Positions 10,015 through 21,858 are shown, counted from the first letter of the stretch. The stretch: 46,138 bases of DNA from Fragilariopsis cylindrus CCMP1102 (GCA_900095095.1 FMBT01000125.1:1-46138), one strand, 5' to 3'. A program made the numbers and translations. Notes: generated by a model from the letters alone, not told the origin.

Positions 10015-13000
10015 ATGGAGGAAGGAAGAGAACGTGACACTGTCACCGATCCAGCACGAGACTTGTTGGAAGACCTAATGGGAGACCAAATCGAACGTAA
10101 TACTGCAGATGACGGTGCTGGAGGAAATTTTAACAACGAAGAAGAAGGATCACCACAGCAAATAAGTAACCCACAAGTACCTGAAGGTAACACACCAACT
10201 ATGATTGTGAGAACGCCCTCTCCGGTTGTCGGTCGAAAAGCTAATAATAGCTCAGTAACACTTCGTGGTACGAACGCGGACCCTTCGTCTTCCGCAAAGA
10301 AATACACGCCTATGAACCCAGGAGGACTTACCATGTACGAAAGAGCCATCTTGCAAAAAGAAGAAAGAGAACGAAAGATGAAAGAGCTGGAAAAAACCTT
10401 AATGGTAGATTTAACTTTCACTCCCTCTCGTGGTACGAACGCGGACCCTTCATCTTCCGCAAAGAAAAACACGCCTAGAAATCGAGGCGGGTTAACCATG
10501 TACGAAAGAACCATGTTGCAAAAAGAAGAGAAAAAACGAAAAATGAAAGAGCTGGAAAAATCCTTAATGGTAGATCTAACTTTCACTCCCTCTCGTATCA
10601 GCTCTGGGAATAGAAAATATGATTGTGGAAATTCGACGGTCAGTAGCATAGGATCCAGCCCATCGATGATGGAAGGGAAAACCGGTGGTGAGTCTGTATT
10701 TTCACGGCTGTACACTGTAGACACCGCCGCATCTCGAGCGCGTAGACACCGGACACCGACTCGTAGCGGACTTACTAAGGGTAGATTGTTTGGTACAAGC
10801 ACCCCCAAGTCAGCGTCAGGTGCAGCAACAACAGGGGGTCGGAGCTTGTATTCGTCGGCTAGCCGATCTGTATGCACCATCCAAAGTGCAAGTCCAAGGG
10901 TGGAGGCATTATTCAAATCTGGAGAGGAGAAACTTCGAGCACGGAATTTATTGGACGAAGACGAATCGGAAAAAATAAATCGACGAATCGAAGACAAAGC
11001 TCTAAATTCGCCTGGTGTTTGTACGTTTAAACCGCAAACGAAATGGAATTTGATAGCTCAGCGTCGAAAGATGGCTAGTGAAGAGATTGAACGACAGGCG
11101 GACGAAGCTCGCCGATCGACACCAAAGATCATCGAAGCGGTGAGTACTGATTTTAATTTTGTTTTATGACTAACTTCTGATGTTTGCAACAATTATATAA
11201 TATTTGATCACATCTGATTTTTGTTAAATTGAATTGTTTACATCTCATCCGTGATTGCTTTAACTACTCTAATAATTACGATTTCAGGAACAAGAACAGA
11301 AACGACGTTTGAACGAAGAATCGACGGAGGAATGCACTTTTCGGCCTAAAGTCAAGTGGGATCTTATCAAAGAACGACGTGATATAAGTTCTAAATCTTC
11401 TCCAGCAAAAAAGAGAAATGATAACATAAGGCAATTATCGCGCTACGAACGAGAAACATTAGAGCGGAATAGAAGATACGAAGAATTGAAATTGAAAGAG
11501 TGTAAGTAACACCTGAAAAAAAATGCGACTTCGACAGCATTAAATCTATGGTCCATCTCCTCGCTTGCACAAACTAATCATTTTTGCTTTTTCTCATTCA
11601 TCTCTCCTCGATAACTCAATTATACCTACTAGGTACCTTCAAACCCAAAGTTGACTGGAGTAAAGAGAGAGGAAATGGCAACGACGACAAAAAAGTTCGT
11701 AGTGATGATACCGACAAAAAGATTGCTAGCACCATTGTCTCTCCTCAACTTGCATCCACAGAAAAAATTGTTCGTCGAGATATGGTCGGTGATATCGAAA
11801 ATCCGATATCTCCAGCTGAGAAGATTGAGAGCATGCGCGTAGAAGCTGATGCTCTAGCGCAAGTAGAATTACGAACAAAAGCAATTTCAGACAAAGAAGA
11901 ACGTCTACATGAGGAAGAAAGAAATGCCGAAGAAGATGAAAGAGGGAAACTAATTGAAGCCCAAACCAGAGCCAAGGCCGATGACGAACGTAAACGACTT
12001 GATTCTGTTGCAAAAGCTAAGGCTGACGAGGATCATATTGAACGAGAGCGACAACAACAACAAGAAAATGAGAGACTCGAGAACGTAAGAATTAAACGGG
12101 AACGAGCCGAGCTTGAACGGATTGAAAACGAAAGACTTGAGCTTGAACGTATTGAAAAGAAGAAAGTTGAACTAATAGAACGTGAACGTTTAGAGAAAGC
12201 AAGACTCAAGAGAGAGGAACTTGAACGCGTCGAGCAATTACGCATCAAGATAAAAGAAGAGCGAATTCGCGAAGAGGAGGCAGAAAGGCAACGTGAGCGT
12301 TTAGAAAAGGAAAGACTCGAGCTTGAACGTATTGAAAAGGAGGAACTTGAACTGATTGAACTTGAACGTATTAAAAAGGAGGAACTTGAACTTATTGAAC
12401 TTGAACGTATTGAAAAGGAGGAACTTGAACTAATTGAACTTGAACGTATTGAAAAGAAGAAACTTGAACTAATTGAACTTGAACGTATTGAAAAGGAGGA
12501 ACTTGAACTAATTGAACTTGAACGTATTGAAAAGGAGGAACTTGAACTAATTGAACTTGAACGTATTGAAAAGGAGAAACTTGAACGTATTGAAAAGGAG
12601 AAACTTGAACTATTTGAACGTAAACGCTTAGAGAAGGCAAGACTTGAGAGAGAGGAACTTGAACGCGTTGAAAAGGAGAAGATCGAACTGATCGAACGTG
12701 ACCGTTTAGAGAAGGCAAGACTCGAGAGAGAGGAACTTGAACGCGTCGAGCAATTACGCAACGAGATGGAAGAAAAACGAATTCGCGAAGAGAAGGAAGA
12801 AATACAACGTGCTGAAGAAAAACTAAGAGAACTAGCAGAAGAGAAGGATCGCATTTTGGTTCTGAAGAAAGAGAAAGAAGAAGAAGAAGAAAAAAACGCA
12901 TTAAGGAATTGGAAGATGAAGAGTTTAGATTGCTTGAAGAGGCACGTGAACGTGAGGAGGAACTTGAGGCTGTTGCAAAACAGAAGCGACTTGAGGCTGT

Positions 13001-14105
13001 TGCAAAAGCTAAAGCTGACGAGGAACAGGAACGACTTGAGGCTGTTGCAAAAGCTACAGTTGATGAGGAACAGGAACGGCTTGAGGCTGTTGCAAAAGCT
13101 ACAGCTGATGAGGAACAGGCACGGCTTGAGGCTGTTGCAAAAGCAGAGAAAGCAAGAATAGCTGAAGAGGAGCGAGTTGAGGCTGTTGCAAAAGCTAAAG
13201 CTGATGAGGAACAGGCACGGCTTGAGGCTGTTGCAAAAGCAGAGAAAGCAAGAATAGCTGAAGAGGAACGAATTGAGGCTGTTGCAAAAGCTAAAGCTGA
13301 TGAGGAACAGGCACGGCTTGAGGCTGTTGCAAAATCAGAGAAAGCAAGAATAGCTGAAGAGGAACGAATCGAGGTTGATGCAAAAGCTAAAGCTGCTGCT
13401 GATGAGGAACAGGCACGGCTTGAGGCTGTTGCAAAAGCAAATAAAGAAAGAATAGCCGAAGAAGAACGGAATTGGCTTGAAGCTGTTGATAAAGCCAGGG
13501 CAGAGGAAGAGTGGAAGCGGATCCAACTAAAAGAAAAGGAACAAAAGGCCGCAGAGGCAGAAGCTAAATTGAAACGTGAACATGAATTGGAAGCTGCATG
13601 GGCATCTGCTTCCATAGAAGAGGCAGCAGCTGTGGAGGAGGCACATATAACTAAACCAATGGCCGAATCCAAGTACGAAATACAAATTGCCGAAGAAAAA
13701 CGACTCGAAGAAGAGGCTCTAATGCTTTCAAGAGAAAGCGAAGAAAAACGACTCGAAGAAGAGGATCTTATTCTTTCACGAGAACTTGAAATTGCCGAGA
13801 AAAAAAGGGCCGAGTACGAAATGCAGATTAAACTCGAAGAAGAGGCTCTTATGCTTTCACGAGAACCTCAAATTGCCGAGAAAAAAAGATCAAAAGAAGA
13901 AGAAACTCAATCACCTAATAATAACAGAGTCGGAAAATGGATGTCGCGTCTAAACTTAAAGGCGAACAAATTTAAAGCTAACTTCGATACTTCAAGTGAA
14001 GCTGCGACGGTCGGAGAAAACAACAGTAATGCGTTTCCAAAGGTCCTCTTTGACGATGGTGGTGAAGCAGATTCCCTGAAGGAGCCTGAAATTGGATCGA
14101 TATAA
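10015..14105 (+). CDS. Large E/K/R-rich repeat protein with CTFxPK motifs and long helical repeats (three exons, one frameshift)
   Basis: Not recognised as a known family; about 1270 residues. Exon 1 is 10015-11139, exon 2 11288-11501, exon 3 11633-14105. The introns, GTGAGT...TTTCAG (148 bp) and GTAAGT...CTACTAG (131 bp), are both canonical. The N-terminal part holds a perfectly phased 55-residue duplication (RGTNADPSSSAKK... ending LTFTPS). Three copies of a CTFxPKxxW motif follow: CTFKPQTKWNLI, CTFRPKVKWDLI and CTFKPKVDW, the last split by intron 2. Then come about 400 residues of E/R/K-rich repeats (13-residue unit) and an LEAVAKAxADEEQxR repeat block. In the A-run 12890-12896 the frame shifts by one: upstream ...EEEEEK, downstream KRIKELEDEEFRLLEEARE. 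One missing A explains it. The sequence suggests long coiled coil or single alpha helix, hence a cytoskeletal or scaffold role, unproven. MEEGRERDT is the likely start. Confidence 0.8.
10264..10593 (+). repeat. 165-bp tandem duplication inside exon 1
   Basis: Two adjacent units, 10264-10428 and 10429-10593, each encode 55 residues from RGTNADPSSSAKK to VDLTFTPS with only a few differences. The frame is kept exactly. It looks like a recent in-frame duplication within the coiled-coil gene. Confidence 0.92.
12322..12555 (+). repeat. Six tandem 39-bp units in the coding sequence
   Basis: Six contiguous 39-bp units, each encoding LERIEKEELELIE with minor changes, with degenerate copies on both sides (to about 12770). 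The near-identity of units at DNA level suggests recent expansion or homogenisation. The period of 13 residues is not a multiple of the heptad. Confidence 0.92.
12960..13440 (+). repeat. LEAVAK repeat block (45-bp and 96-bp periods)
   Basis: Repeats of LEAVAKAxADEEQxR (15 residues, 45 bp) become a compound 32-residue (96 bp) unit that adds AEKARIAEEERxEAVAKAKA. The DNA is almost identical between units. Together with the 39-bp block, the protein length probably varies between strains. Confidence 0.9.
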
Positions 14106-14560
14106 AATATTTTAATTTTGATATAATATAATACCAGTATAGTTTTTATGTTTCCTACTTTCATCACGTTGTTTATTCCTTCTTACTAGCTAGTAGTAGT
14201 AGTGTTAATTCTATCCATCTCGCGTTTAAGTTATTCTACTAGACAATGAAACAAACTGCTAAAATATAAATTGTTCTATACTTTTTCAATATTTTTTATT
14301 GAAGAGTTATTTTCAATTGAAATTAAATCCCGCGGGACTACGCGGTCCGGGCAGTCGTTGTATGTTGCGCGCGCGCCCGACGAGGTGAGAAATGATCACA
14401 AAAAAAAGTATGTGGATAAAGAAAATTGTACTTCCGTTTGGGTTTTGCCGGGAGCGAGACAATCGAACAATTTAGTATGGGTCAACGCTTCGAATTTATT
14501 TCACGGAAAGTGCTTTGAAAAATAAACAATACTACAAACTGATAACTACCAACACGCAGC
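14106..14560. other. Intergenic, leader of the ARM-like gene
   Basis: AT-rich with a short GC-rich patch around 14328-14382 (cccgcgggactacgcggtcc, gcgcgcgcgc). An 84-codon frame at 14271-14525 spans the patch but has no recognisable feature. The ATG at 14561 begins the next gene. Confidence 0.45.
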
Positions 14561-16563
14561 ATGGAATATAATCGACATCGAACAGAGCTTCCCACATTGA
14601 CACCATCTGGTATCATCGTGGGGGGACAATATCCCTGTGATATAGATACTGCAAAATTTCATTCTCGTCAAGCAATACAGATTCTTGATGGTGAGTAGGT
14701 ATACACAATATATATTAGTAAAGAGCGAGCATTTGGAGTGATCATGTATTGTATCTTTCCTGTCTAATCTAAAACATGCCTATTGCTTCCCAACTCCAAC
14801 TGACTCTGGTAATGTAATGCAATCAAGATCTGAATCAGTCTATTACACCATCGGAGCGATGGCAAACCCTGCAGAGAGCACTGTATCTTTTTTCCCACAA
14901 TATCGTCGAATTTCATAACAATGAGATATCTATGGGATTCGATAAGGCACTTTGCCTCAAACTTGGATATGCAGTTGTTACCACACAGAAGGACGCAACA
15001 TACGTACCTAAGGAAATAGTTTTGATCTGTCAGTGTTTGCTTCAAGTTTTCAAGTGTTCCTCGGAACATCGGTTGTGCTCATTTCGACATGTAGGCGTCA
15101 CAGAACTTATTCCATTGTTAATACAGATTTGGACAAATATAATACAAAACAAAGTCAAGACAGATCGACAGCCTTCGGATAATGATGAGGGACTTCTGTT
15201 GATTATTCGAATCATAAGAGTATTTTCAAAATTAATTCCTGCAAAGTCTAGCTTAATCAACTATCTCAACGGTGCTTTCCTTGGACATTTACTTCGAGAC
15301 ATGCATGAATGGATGAGAGAGCCTGAGTTGTCAGTATTGTATTCATCGAATGAGGTTTTATGGGAAGCTCTTGGCCTCGTAAAGGACCTAACCTTTCGAT
15401 CACAAACAACCGACAAAGAAGCATTGTTACGTTTAGAAGAGGGGGTACTTTTGAAAACCATATCCATCTGCTGTGGCAATGTGAAATCACTTCACCCTAG
15501 AATACAAGAATGGTGGAGTTCCGTAATTTGGAATCTTGTATTAGATCGTTCCATCTGTCAAATTTTGATGTCCACAAATTTCGGAAAAGTAAATAAAAAT
15601 GAAAATACAGTCTTCGATGGGCTTCTTCAAATATTGAAGGATGATGACGATATCAATGTAGGAAAATCCGGTGTTTCCATTAGAATCAAAAAGAATGCAA
15701 TCAGTGCCATTGGCAATATTGTGGCAGATTCTCGAAATCATAAGATTATCTTTCAGAATGCAGTTACAGCCAGCTCGTCTACCTTGCTACCACGGTTAAT
15801 AAATTTAGTGGAAAGTGATGTAGATCCGGTAGTACGTAGACGAGCTATGCGGACTATTCGTTGCTTAGCGTGTTCAACGGACTCTACAACAAAATCGTTT
15901 GTGGAAGAAGAAAATCTCTCATCCTTTTTGATAAGTATGATTTCACGAAATTCATTACACGACGATGAAAATGATCACGATATGCTGGTCCAGGCTTGTC
16001 AGACAGTAATAGCTTTGGGTGGATCAATCAAAGTAGAGGCTTGGTCTCATTTGGAAAAAGTACTGGTACAACAGATAGAAACAACAACATTCACCAGGAT
16101 CATATCAGCAGCCATTCAATGTTTAATAGAATGCATGAGAAATAATCCATCATCACGAAGCCCATCGTCAGAAGTGTTTTGGAAGCGTCTTGAAATGTCA
16201 GTATCGAACAGTCCAGAAACGCATATACATATTTCTAGTTTACTTGTCATGCTAGCAAAAATTGAGAAAAGACCAGGAGGTTTCGCGGCTGAGAACATAG
16301 AAAACCCAAGCATTCTAACAACAACACCAGTCGTCAACACCGTGACGACAATGCTTCTAGAGTCAGGAATAAGCAAAGAAGATTCAAGGAACCAGGCTCT
16401 AGAGGCTGTTCTCATCCTTACTGAAAACGAAGCTAATAAGAGGCCATTGGCCGAAAATGATAGGCTATTATCAGGCTTGGTATCTCTCTGTCTTATGCAG
16501 CCAGATAAAAAAAACAAAGATTCCATCAAACAAGTTATTCTGCAACTAGTTCCAGAAATATAA
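14561..16563 (+). CDS. Armadillo/HEAT-like helical repeat protein (two exons)
   Basis: About 621 residues. Exon 1 (14561-14690) encodes MEYNRHRTELPTLTPSGI... and ends within GAT G; intron GTGAGT...AATCAAG (14691-14827). Exon 2 (14828-16563) resumes D-L-N-Q-S-I-T-P-S-E-R. The body is leucine-rich, helical and repetitive. Segments such as KKNAISAIGNIVADSRNHK, LINLVESDVDPVVRRRAMRT and ACQTVIALGG resemble ARM repeats of importin-alpha and related adaptors. There is no clear importin-beta-binding domain or conserved W/N ladder, so importin-alpha identity is not claimed. A generic ARM/HEAT adaptor is the safest call. No frameshift is seen. It is convergent with the MYND gene. Confidence 0.7.
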
Positions 16564-17125
16564 ACCAATTACTGTGAAAGCATCCATTTGAATACTTAGT
16601 AGTACATCTCATGTAGCATTATAATGTACAACCCAAATGAGATAAGAGACTAAAACATTGCATTCGATAATCGATAGTAATTATTTGTTAATTGAACACA
16701 CATTTAAATTTTTCTATAACTTTTGTGAACGAGTTAGTGGTATACAATTGAATAGCTAAAAGAACCAGATCTGAAGGTGAAGACTATGATAATGATAATA
16801 ATGATGGAGAAACTTGTTCTGGAGAAGAACCGAAGAAATTAGATAATCTACAAAGAAGGATATAATATGAAATGTTGTTGTTAATATTATCTCCACTGAC
16901 CTTCAGTCTAAAGATTTCGACTGGACAGATATAGTATGTGCGCAATAATTTGTGGATCAATTGATCCATCGCGACCGTCCACCGATGCTGGGTGCATTTT
17001 TTCTTCCTGTATTCTTTCCATATGTAATTGTTGTCTTCGAACATCATTTTAATAGAAGGCTTCGATTGTATTCTCTCTCTCCCCCCCCCCCCCCCCTCCA
17101 AGCGGCCACCAACAAACACACTTAC
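16564..17125. other. Convergent 3' spacer with poly-C tract
   Basis: Contains a CT run then a 16-base poly-C at 17081-17096. On the minus strand an ATG ATG near 17047 opens MMFEDNNYIWKEYRKKK and continues to PVEIFRLK, followed by a possible donor 'gtcagt'. This is only weakly gene-like and could be untranslated sequence downstream of the MYND gene. Confidence 0.4.
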
Positions 17126-17917
17126 TCATGCATTCTTTTTTATTGCAGCAATAAGGTCCTTGGCATTTCCACCTGCCATTGCATTTACAGTATTTTTGTA
17201 CCTCTCATAAAGGCTATGAACGTCTTTGCCTTTCCAATTCAAAAAATCAGAGCCAAACGTAAATGGTGTACATACCGTTGCATTCTTTTTTCCAGTCTCA
17301 TGGTAGGACAGACCGACATTTACAACGAATGATTTAGGGTCCTTACTATTTTCGTAAAGACGTATGGTCTCAGACATAGATTCTTGATTCCTTTCTCCCA
17401 GCAGTGCAAATGGAAGAGTCACCGCAGTTTGTATGGACAATCTTGGATATTTAGCGGACGACGGTAAAGCTTCAAGGATAAGTATGGGAACGTGCGTTTT
17501 ATTGTATAGCGTTTGGTCTGGATTTTCATTATTTGGCCCGATCAAGAGGACTTGCAATGCAATAAGTTGAATTAAACGGCCATATTTTTCCTTGAAGTAC
17601 TCGATACGCTGGTAGTTGGTGTCGTCGATGTCGTCGATGCCAACTTCCATCTTTACGATTTTATCGCCGCCGTCTATCACCTTGACGGCTTCGCATTTCA
17701 TGTCGTGTCCGTCTTTCCAGTGCTTTTTCTGACACTCCTTAGAGCAATATTTCTTAGACCAGCAGCGGGAACATTTTTTGAACTTGTTCTGTTTCGTTTC
17801 TTCTTTTCCACAACCAGGACCATCACATTCATGAACCGGAACTTCCCGAGAATCGCCAATGCCGTAGACGCTTCTAATTTGTTCAACGGATAGAATGTTT
17901 AGGTTATTACTGCTCAT
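17126..17917 (-). CDS. MYND zinc-finger protein
   Basis: An intact 263-residue protein. The MYND finger is at about residues 30-75: HECDGPGCGKEE, KCSRCWSKKYCSKEC, then HWKDGHDMKC. This gives the C-C/C-C/C-C/H-C zinc ligand set expected for two interleaved zinc sites. MYND fingers usually mediate protein-protein contacts. The rest (VLLIGPNNENPD, LPSSAKYPRLSIQ, VCTPFTFGSDFLNWKGKDVH) matches no domain I recognise. There is no SET domain, so it is not a SMYD methyltransferase. ATG at 17917 is the only good start. Single exon. Confidence 0.8.
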   Translation of the reverse strand: MSSNNLNILSVEQIRSVYGIGDSREVPVHECDGPGCGKEETKQNKFKKCSRCWSKKYCSKECQKKHWKDGHDMKCEAVKVIDGGDKIVKMEVGIDDIDDTNYQRIEYFKEKYGRLIQLIALQVLLIGPNNENPDQTLYNKTHVPILILEALPSSAKYPRLSIQTAVTLPFALLGERNQESMSETIRLYENSKDPKSFVVNVGLSYHETGKKNATVCTPFTFGSDFLNWKGKDVHSLYERYKNTVNAMAGGNAKDLIAAIKKNA

Positions 17918-19141
17918 CGCTTTGGTTGATGGAGATTAGATATCGGATTAGTCCAAGTATTGAATAGTAGTTGTGCTGTGTTGTGTTGCGTTGTGTTTAT
18001 CAGTCCTATAAAATGAAGATGTAAAATATAAAAGCGGTCGAGGTATTTTCACATTATGTACGATTGAGGTTCGAATGCGTGCGTGCCTTCTTTAGCCGTC
18101 AGTAAGCGGTATATTAGTAGCAGCAAAAAAAGGAGGAATCAAGAATGACTGAAGAATGAATCAATAATAATAATGTCTAACAAATTAAATAAATTAACCA
18201 CAACCACAACCACAACCACCACAACCATTTATTATTAGCAAATTATTTGATGACTTGAATGATAATAGTATGAGTTTGTTTGAAAAAGAAAACAAGTTTG
18301 TTAACATCACCAACCATGGAACTGTGCACAACAAGTATCTTGGAATGACTATCAATCATTTGGAGGACTGAAGGAACATCTTCCAAGTACCTATTTTTGC
18401 TGTCTCTGAACGCCCCCCCCCCCCCTTTCTAGGTACAGCTAGTTCTCTTCACCTCTGAGATTAATGGTGGTTATTTGTAATGCATGTATTATTCTCCTCT
18501 ATCTAGTATGTTACTTCCTTATTTTACTTGTGGTGTCACATTCTGTGGCAACAAGAAACAGAGGATGTGCACTACTACTACAGGGCTTTTATTATCTAGC
18601 AATATATAATGGTTTTCAATGGGTTCAGTATTTTATCCTATTAATGTGCTGACAGAACTATAGGTCTATCTTCTACTATCCTTTTCCACTGTTCTCCCCT
18701 TACTCAATCAACAACTCCTTTTGTTGTGATTGTGTTGATATTTAGACTCTTTACACCATCATACTAACTCGTACAGAAATATAAATATATCAAATGATTA
18801 CTTCTTGGATACCTCATCAGGACACCACACATATTCCATAATTATATCGTTCCATAGAAATGTCATTTTTGTAACTTACTCTCTTTTGAGACAATAATCA
18901 GCTAACTACTCAAATAATAGTATAATATCTATTAGTATGAAATAGCGTTGATTCAAATTGAAATCTTTCAATAACCCTTCAAAATATCTTAATAATAACC
19001 CTTCAAAAAGGTAGGTTAAGAGTATCAAGCGCATATCTTACATCATGTTATAAAATAGCATCTAGCAAAAAATGAGAATACGAAAAATACTGTAATGATT
19101 ATGAATTCTATTTAACGTTTAATTGCATATTCTAGATAGCT
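17918..19141. other. Intergenic region with poly-C and CACAAC repeats
   Basis: No gene is supported. It holds a (CACAAC)n-type run at about 18196-18228, a 13-base poly-C at 18413-18425, and a direct repeat of 'aacccttcaaaa' at about 18973-19010. A GGTTCGAAT at about 18069 resembles a tRNA B-box, but no acceptor or anticodon arm can be folded around it. Confidence 0.5.
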
Positions 19142-21858
19142 TTAATCTCTCTTTGCTATCGACCTAATTTTGCTTCTGATACCGTCAATTTCCGCCTGTG
19201 TGACCAGATAGTTGATTGTTTCACTGCGGCATTTCCACAAGCAAATCACCAACTTTTTTAAATAGTCATTCTCAAATCCTTCCAGTGTAACGACAAAAGA
19301 ACCCATCGTTAGATCTCGGGTTTTGGCAGCAAACTCATCAGAGAAGTCCTTAATTTGAACCGATGGTGCGCTCAAACATAATTCAAAATCTTTCAGATTT
19401 GCAGATATTTTCCTTTTTGTCATATGAGGTGCAACAAAGTGGACGCCTTCTTGAGCTACTCTATATCCAACTTCACACTCCTTATTGTTTCGTACAAAGC
19501 CCTTCAAACCAGTGTTAATAACAGTTACCTTTTCTTGAAGTCCCTTATCAATTAAGTGTGTCTTTATCGAATTCGTTACAAAATACAAAACCTTTGAATC
19601 ACCACCAGCACGGACAAAGTACTGACCAAACTTAAAGTTCTCATCATCAAGGCCGTAATATTCCTTTAGCGGTTCGAAGATTTCACGAGATACAGGTACA
19701 AAATCATCCTTACCAATCGTTTTGCTCTTTCTACCATCTTTTTCTTCAATAAAAGTTCTTTTCATCTCTCTCTTGACTTTCTGCTCAACATCTGTCATAT
19801 TTTCCTCTGCTGATACATCTGCTGGTACATCAGCTGATACATCTGCTGGTACATCAGCTGATACATCTGCTGATACATCTGCTGATGCATCTTCGATCTT
19901 TGCCTTCTTAATTTTAGGCTCACTATCACCCTCATCAACGTTGATCTTCTTTGCGTTCGCAACTGTTCCCTTGGAATCATTCTGTTTTTCAAAATCTTCT
20001 ACTTGAAGAGCCTCGAATCGTTTCCGCGTTCTAGCATTAAAAGGTGCCACTTTCTTCAAAAGCGCAACAAAAAAACCACCGGTATCCATGTCTTGGGGTA
20101 AGATTCGCATGCAGTGCTTCAAATTAAATTTGGATATCTCTTCGGGAGTAGGCGGAAAGCAAGTTGAACGAATCCGTTTGCGCATCTCATCCGGAACTTC
20201 ATCGTAGGATGAAAATTCGAACATACCAGCCGACTCAACTAGTTTCTTAAGTTCTACTTTATCGTCCATCGAATTCGGCTGAAACGTCGTTCGAATTGAA
20301 ACTTTCTCTTTCTTCATTGGTTCGACTTCAGATTTTTCGGTGTCTTTGTTGATATCTTGAATCTCCGTTAATACATCTGGTGCCAACTTGTCGTTGCTTG
20401 CTTCGGTTACACATGCTGTCTCTTCCGTTTCTGTTTTGTTCTTTTTTGCCCATTCCTCTCGTCGAGCAACCATTTTGGCGTTATTCTTTTTCTTCTGGTT
20501 TTTAATTTGCAGTGCGCTTTTGACTTCGGATAGATTCGTCCAAGTATCCATACCCGGTCGCGATACCAAACCGGTCAGCTCCGACTTTCGTTCGACTAGT
20601 TCAAGGCTCCCCTCTGACGCTCGTAGTAATTCCGCCACTACGGCTTCATTTTCTATGGGATTCATCGAACATGTAGAATAACAAAGATATCCACCGACCT
20701 TAGTCGATTGTGCACCCCGAAGAGCGATTGCCAATTGGAGTGGATGAAGAGCGTACCCGTTAAGACAAGTCCAGTTCTTCCAAACTCCTGGATTTTTTCG
20801 AGTCGTTCCGTCACCGGAGCAGGGGACGTCACATAACACTCTATCGAAAATACCCTCATCTGAATCTCCCGTCGATTCGCTGTCTTTGCTACGCAAAAGA
20901 GGAAAGAACCGTGCATCACAACTGGTGATGAAGACGGCAGGACTGTTGATGCGTCTCATTTGATGTACGAGCATGTAGGCTCTCTTAACGTCAGCATCGT
21001 TGGCTACCACGCACCCAACGGGTTCATGACAATCTTTATCTGTTGGTAGATTGACGATTTCTAACAGCTGTGATGTCTTACTACCAGGTGCGGCAGCCAT
21101 ATCAAGTATAACATGATGAGGTTTTGGATCCAAAACTATAGGCGGAATCATCGAAACCGCTTCTTGTCTCGTCACGAAGCCTGCCTCAGTTTGGACTTTG
21201 AGCCAGTTATGGAAGGGTTTAAAAGCTGTATTTCTGCGGAGAGTCTGTTTGTCGATGCTCACCTGATATCCATGAGGAATAAAGGGGATCTTCCGTGCCG
21301 GTGCAATGAATTTGATTTCCTTCTCAAGTGGCGCGTGTTCAGCATCTGGTTTAGCTTCTTTCAGGTCTGGATCTTGATCGTTTGATGAGTCTTTTTCTTT
21401 TGCTGTTCCTTGTCCTGTTGTTCCCGTTGAAGGCGGCGTGTACCACCCTTCGGTTCCACCTCGATTCTCATCTTTTTCCCAAGGAATTCTTCCAATTCTT
21501 TCTTGAGACTATCGCGCAAATCGGGATCTACGTCGTTTCCGATACGAAACGAGGTTGGCAGAATGGATTTCATTGACGTCAGCCAACGTTGTCGTTCAGA
21601 TTCTTTTTCCGCTGCGGTAGAACATTCGACAAAGCTAGTATCTGTCGTCGCCATTGCTGTCATTTCTAGATGTGCACGAGAATTATGGATTCCCTGATAC
21701 GCGTAAAAGGCTTCCATTTTGAAGTTCCCAGTCTGTACAAGACAGTATGGATCACGCTCCTTGCCCCAATCGGGATTGTTTTTTTTGCTATCGTTGCCAT
21801 CGCGACCGCCCTTGCCCTCCTTTTTCTTCTTATTTTTGCGACTCCAGTTACGACCCAT
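19142..21858 (-). CDS. NSUN2: tRNA (cytosine-5-)-methyltransferase, NSUN2 type, one apparent frameshift
   Basis: RNA m5C methyltransferase that uses SAM, mainly on tRNAs in the nucleus. The start MGRNWSRKNKKKK and ILPTSFRI resemble the NSUN2 N-terminus. QEAVSMIPP and ILDMAAAPGSKTSQLLE form the SAM site. DVPCSGDGTTRK (motif IV) and YSTCSMNPIENEAVV (motif VI) carry the two catalytic cysteines. The lineage-specific C-terminal domain follows. The N-terminal part (21858 to about 21395) and the rest are offset by one base at the 5-base T run 21392-21396 (A run on the coding strand). Read through, ...QQKK is followed by DSSNDQDPDLKEAKPD and then GYQVSIDKQTLRRNTAF. With the base restored the length is about 905 residues; human NSUN2 has 767. 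The extra length is charged linkers and an SADV/PADV repeat. Confidence 0.93.
19805..19890 (-). repeat. Coding minisatellite, 12/24-bp period
   Basis: Tandem copies of 'gatacatctgctggtacatcagct'-like units (24 bp, as 2 x 12) encode S-A-D-V/P-A-D-V repeats in a linker of the NSUN2 protein. The unit count could vary between strains. Confidence 0.85.

Noticed and set aside
9960..10997. 345-codon minus-strand frame
   Set aside because: Antisense shadow of exon 1 of the coiled-coil gene; it repeats with the 165-bp duplication, and the plus strand has introns, motifs and phase that fit coding.
12033..13672. Long minus-strand open frames (273 and 426 codons, Ser-rich) opposite the coiled-coil gene
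   Set aside because: They mirror the 39-bp and 45/96-bp coding repeats; Glu/Lys codons read antisense as Ser/Phe/Leu. No start context, domain or splice structure.
14271..14525. 84-codon plus-strand frame upstream of the ARM-like gene
   Set aside because: Crosses a GC-rich leader patch, no domain, and the ATG at 14561 with its splice phase explains the gene start.
14561..16563. Importin-alpha identity
   Set aside because: ARM-like helices are visible but no importin-beta-binding region or conserved NLS-binding Trp/Asn ladder was found.
18040..18110. tRNA-like B-box GGTTCGAAT
   Set aside because: No cloverleaf, A-box or acceptor pairing could be made around it.
19805..19890. CRISPR-like regular repeats
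   Set aside because: Uninterrupted coding minisatellite without spacers, inside NSUN2.
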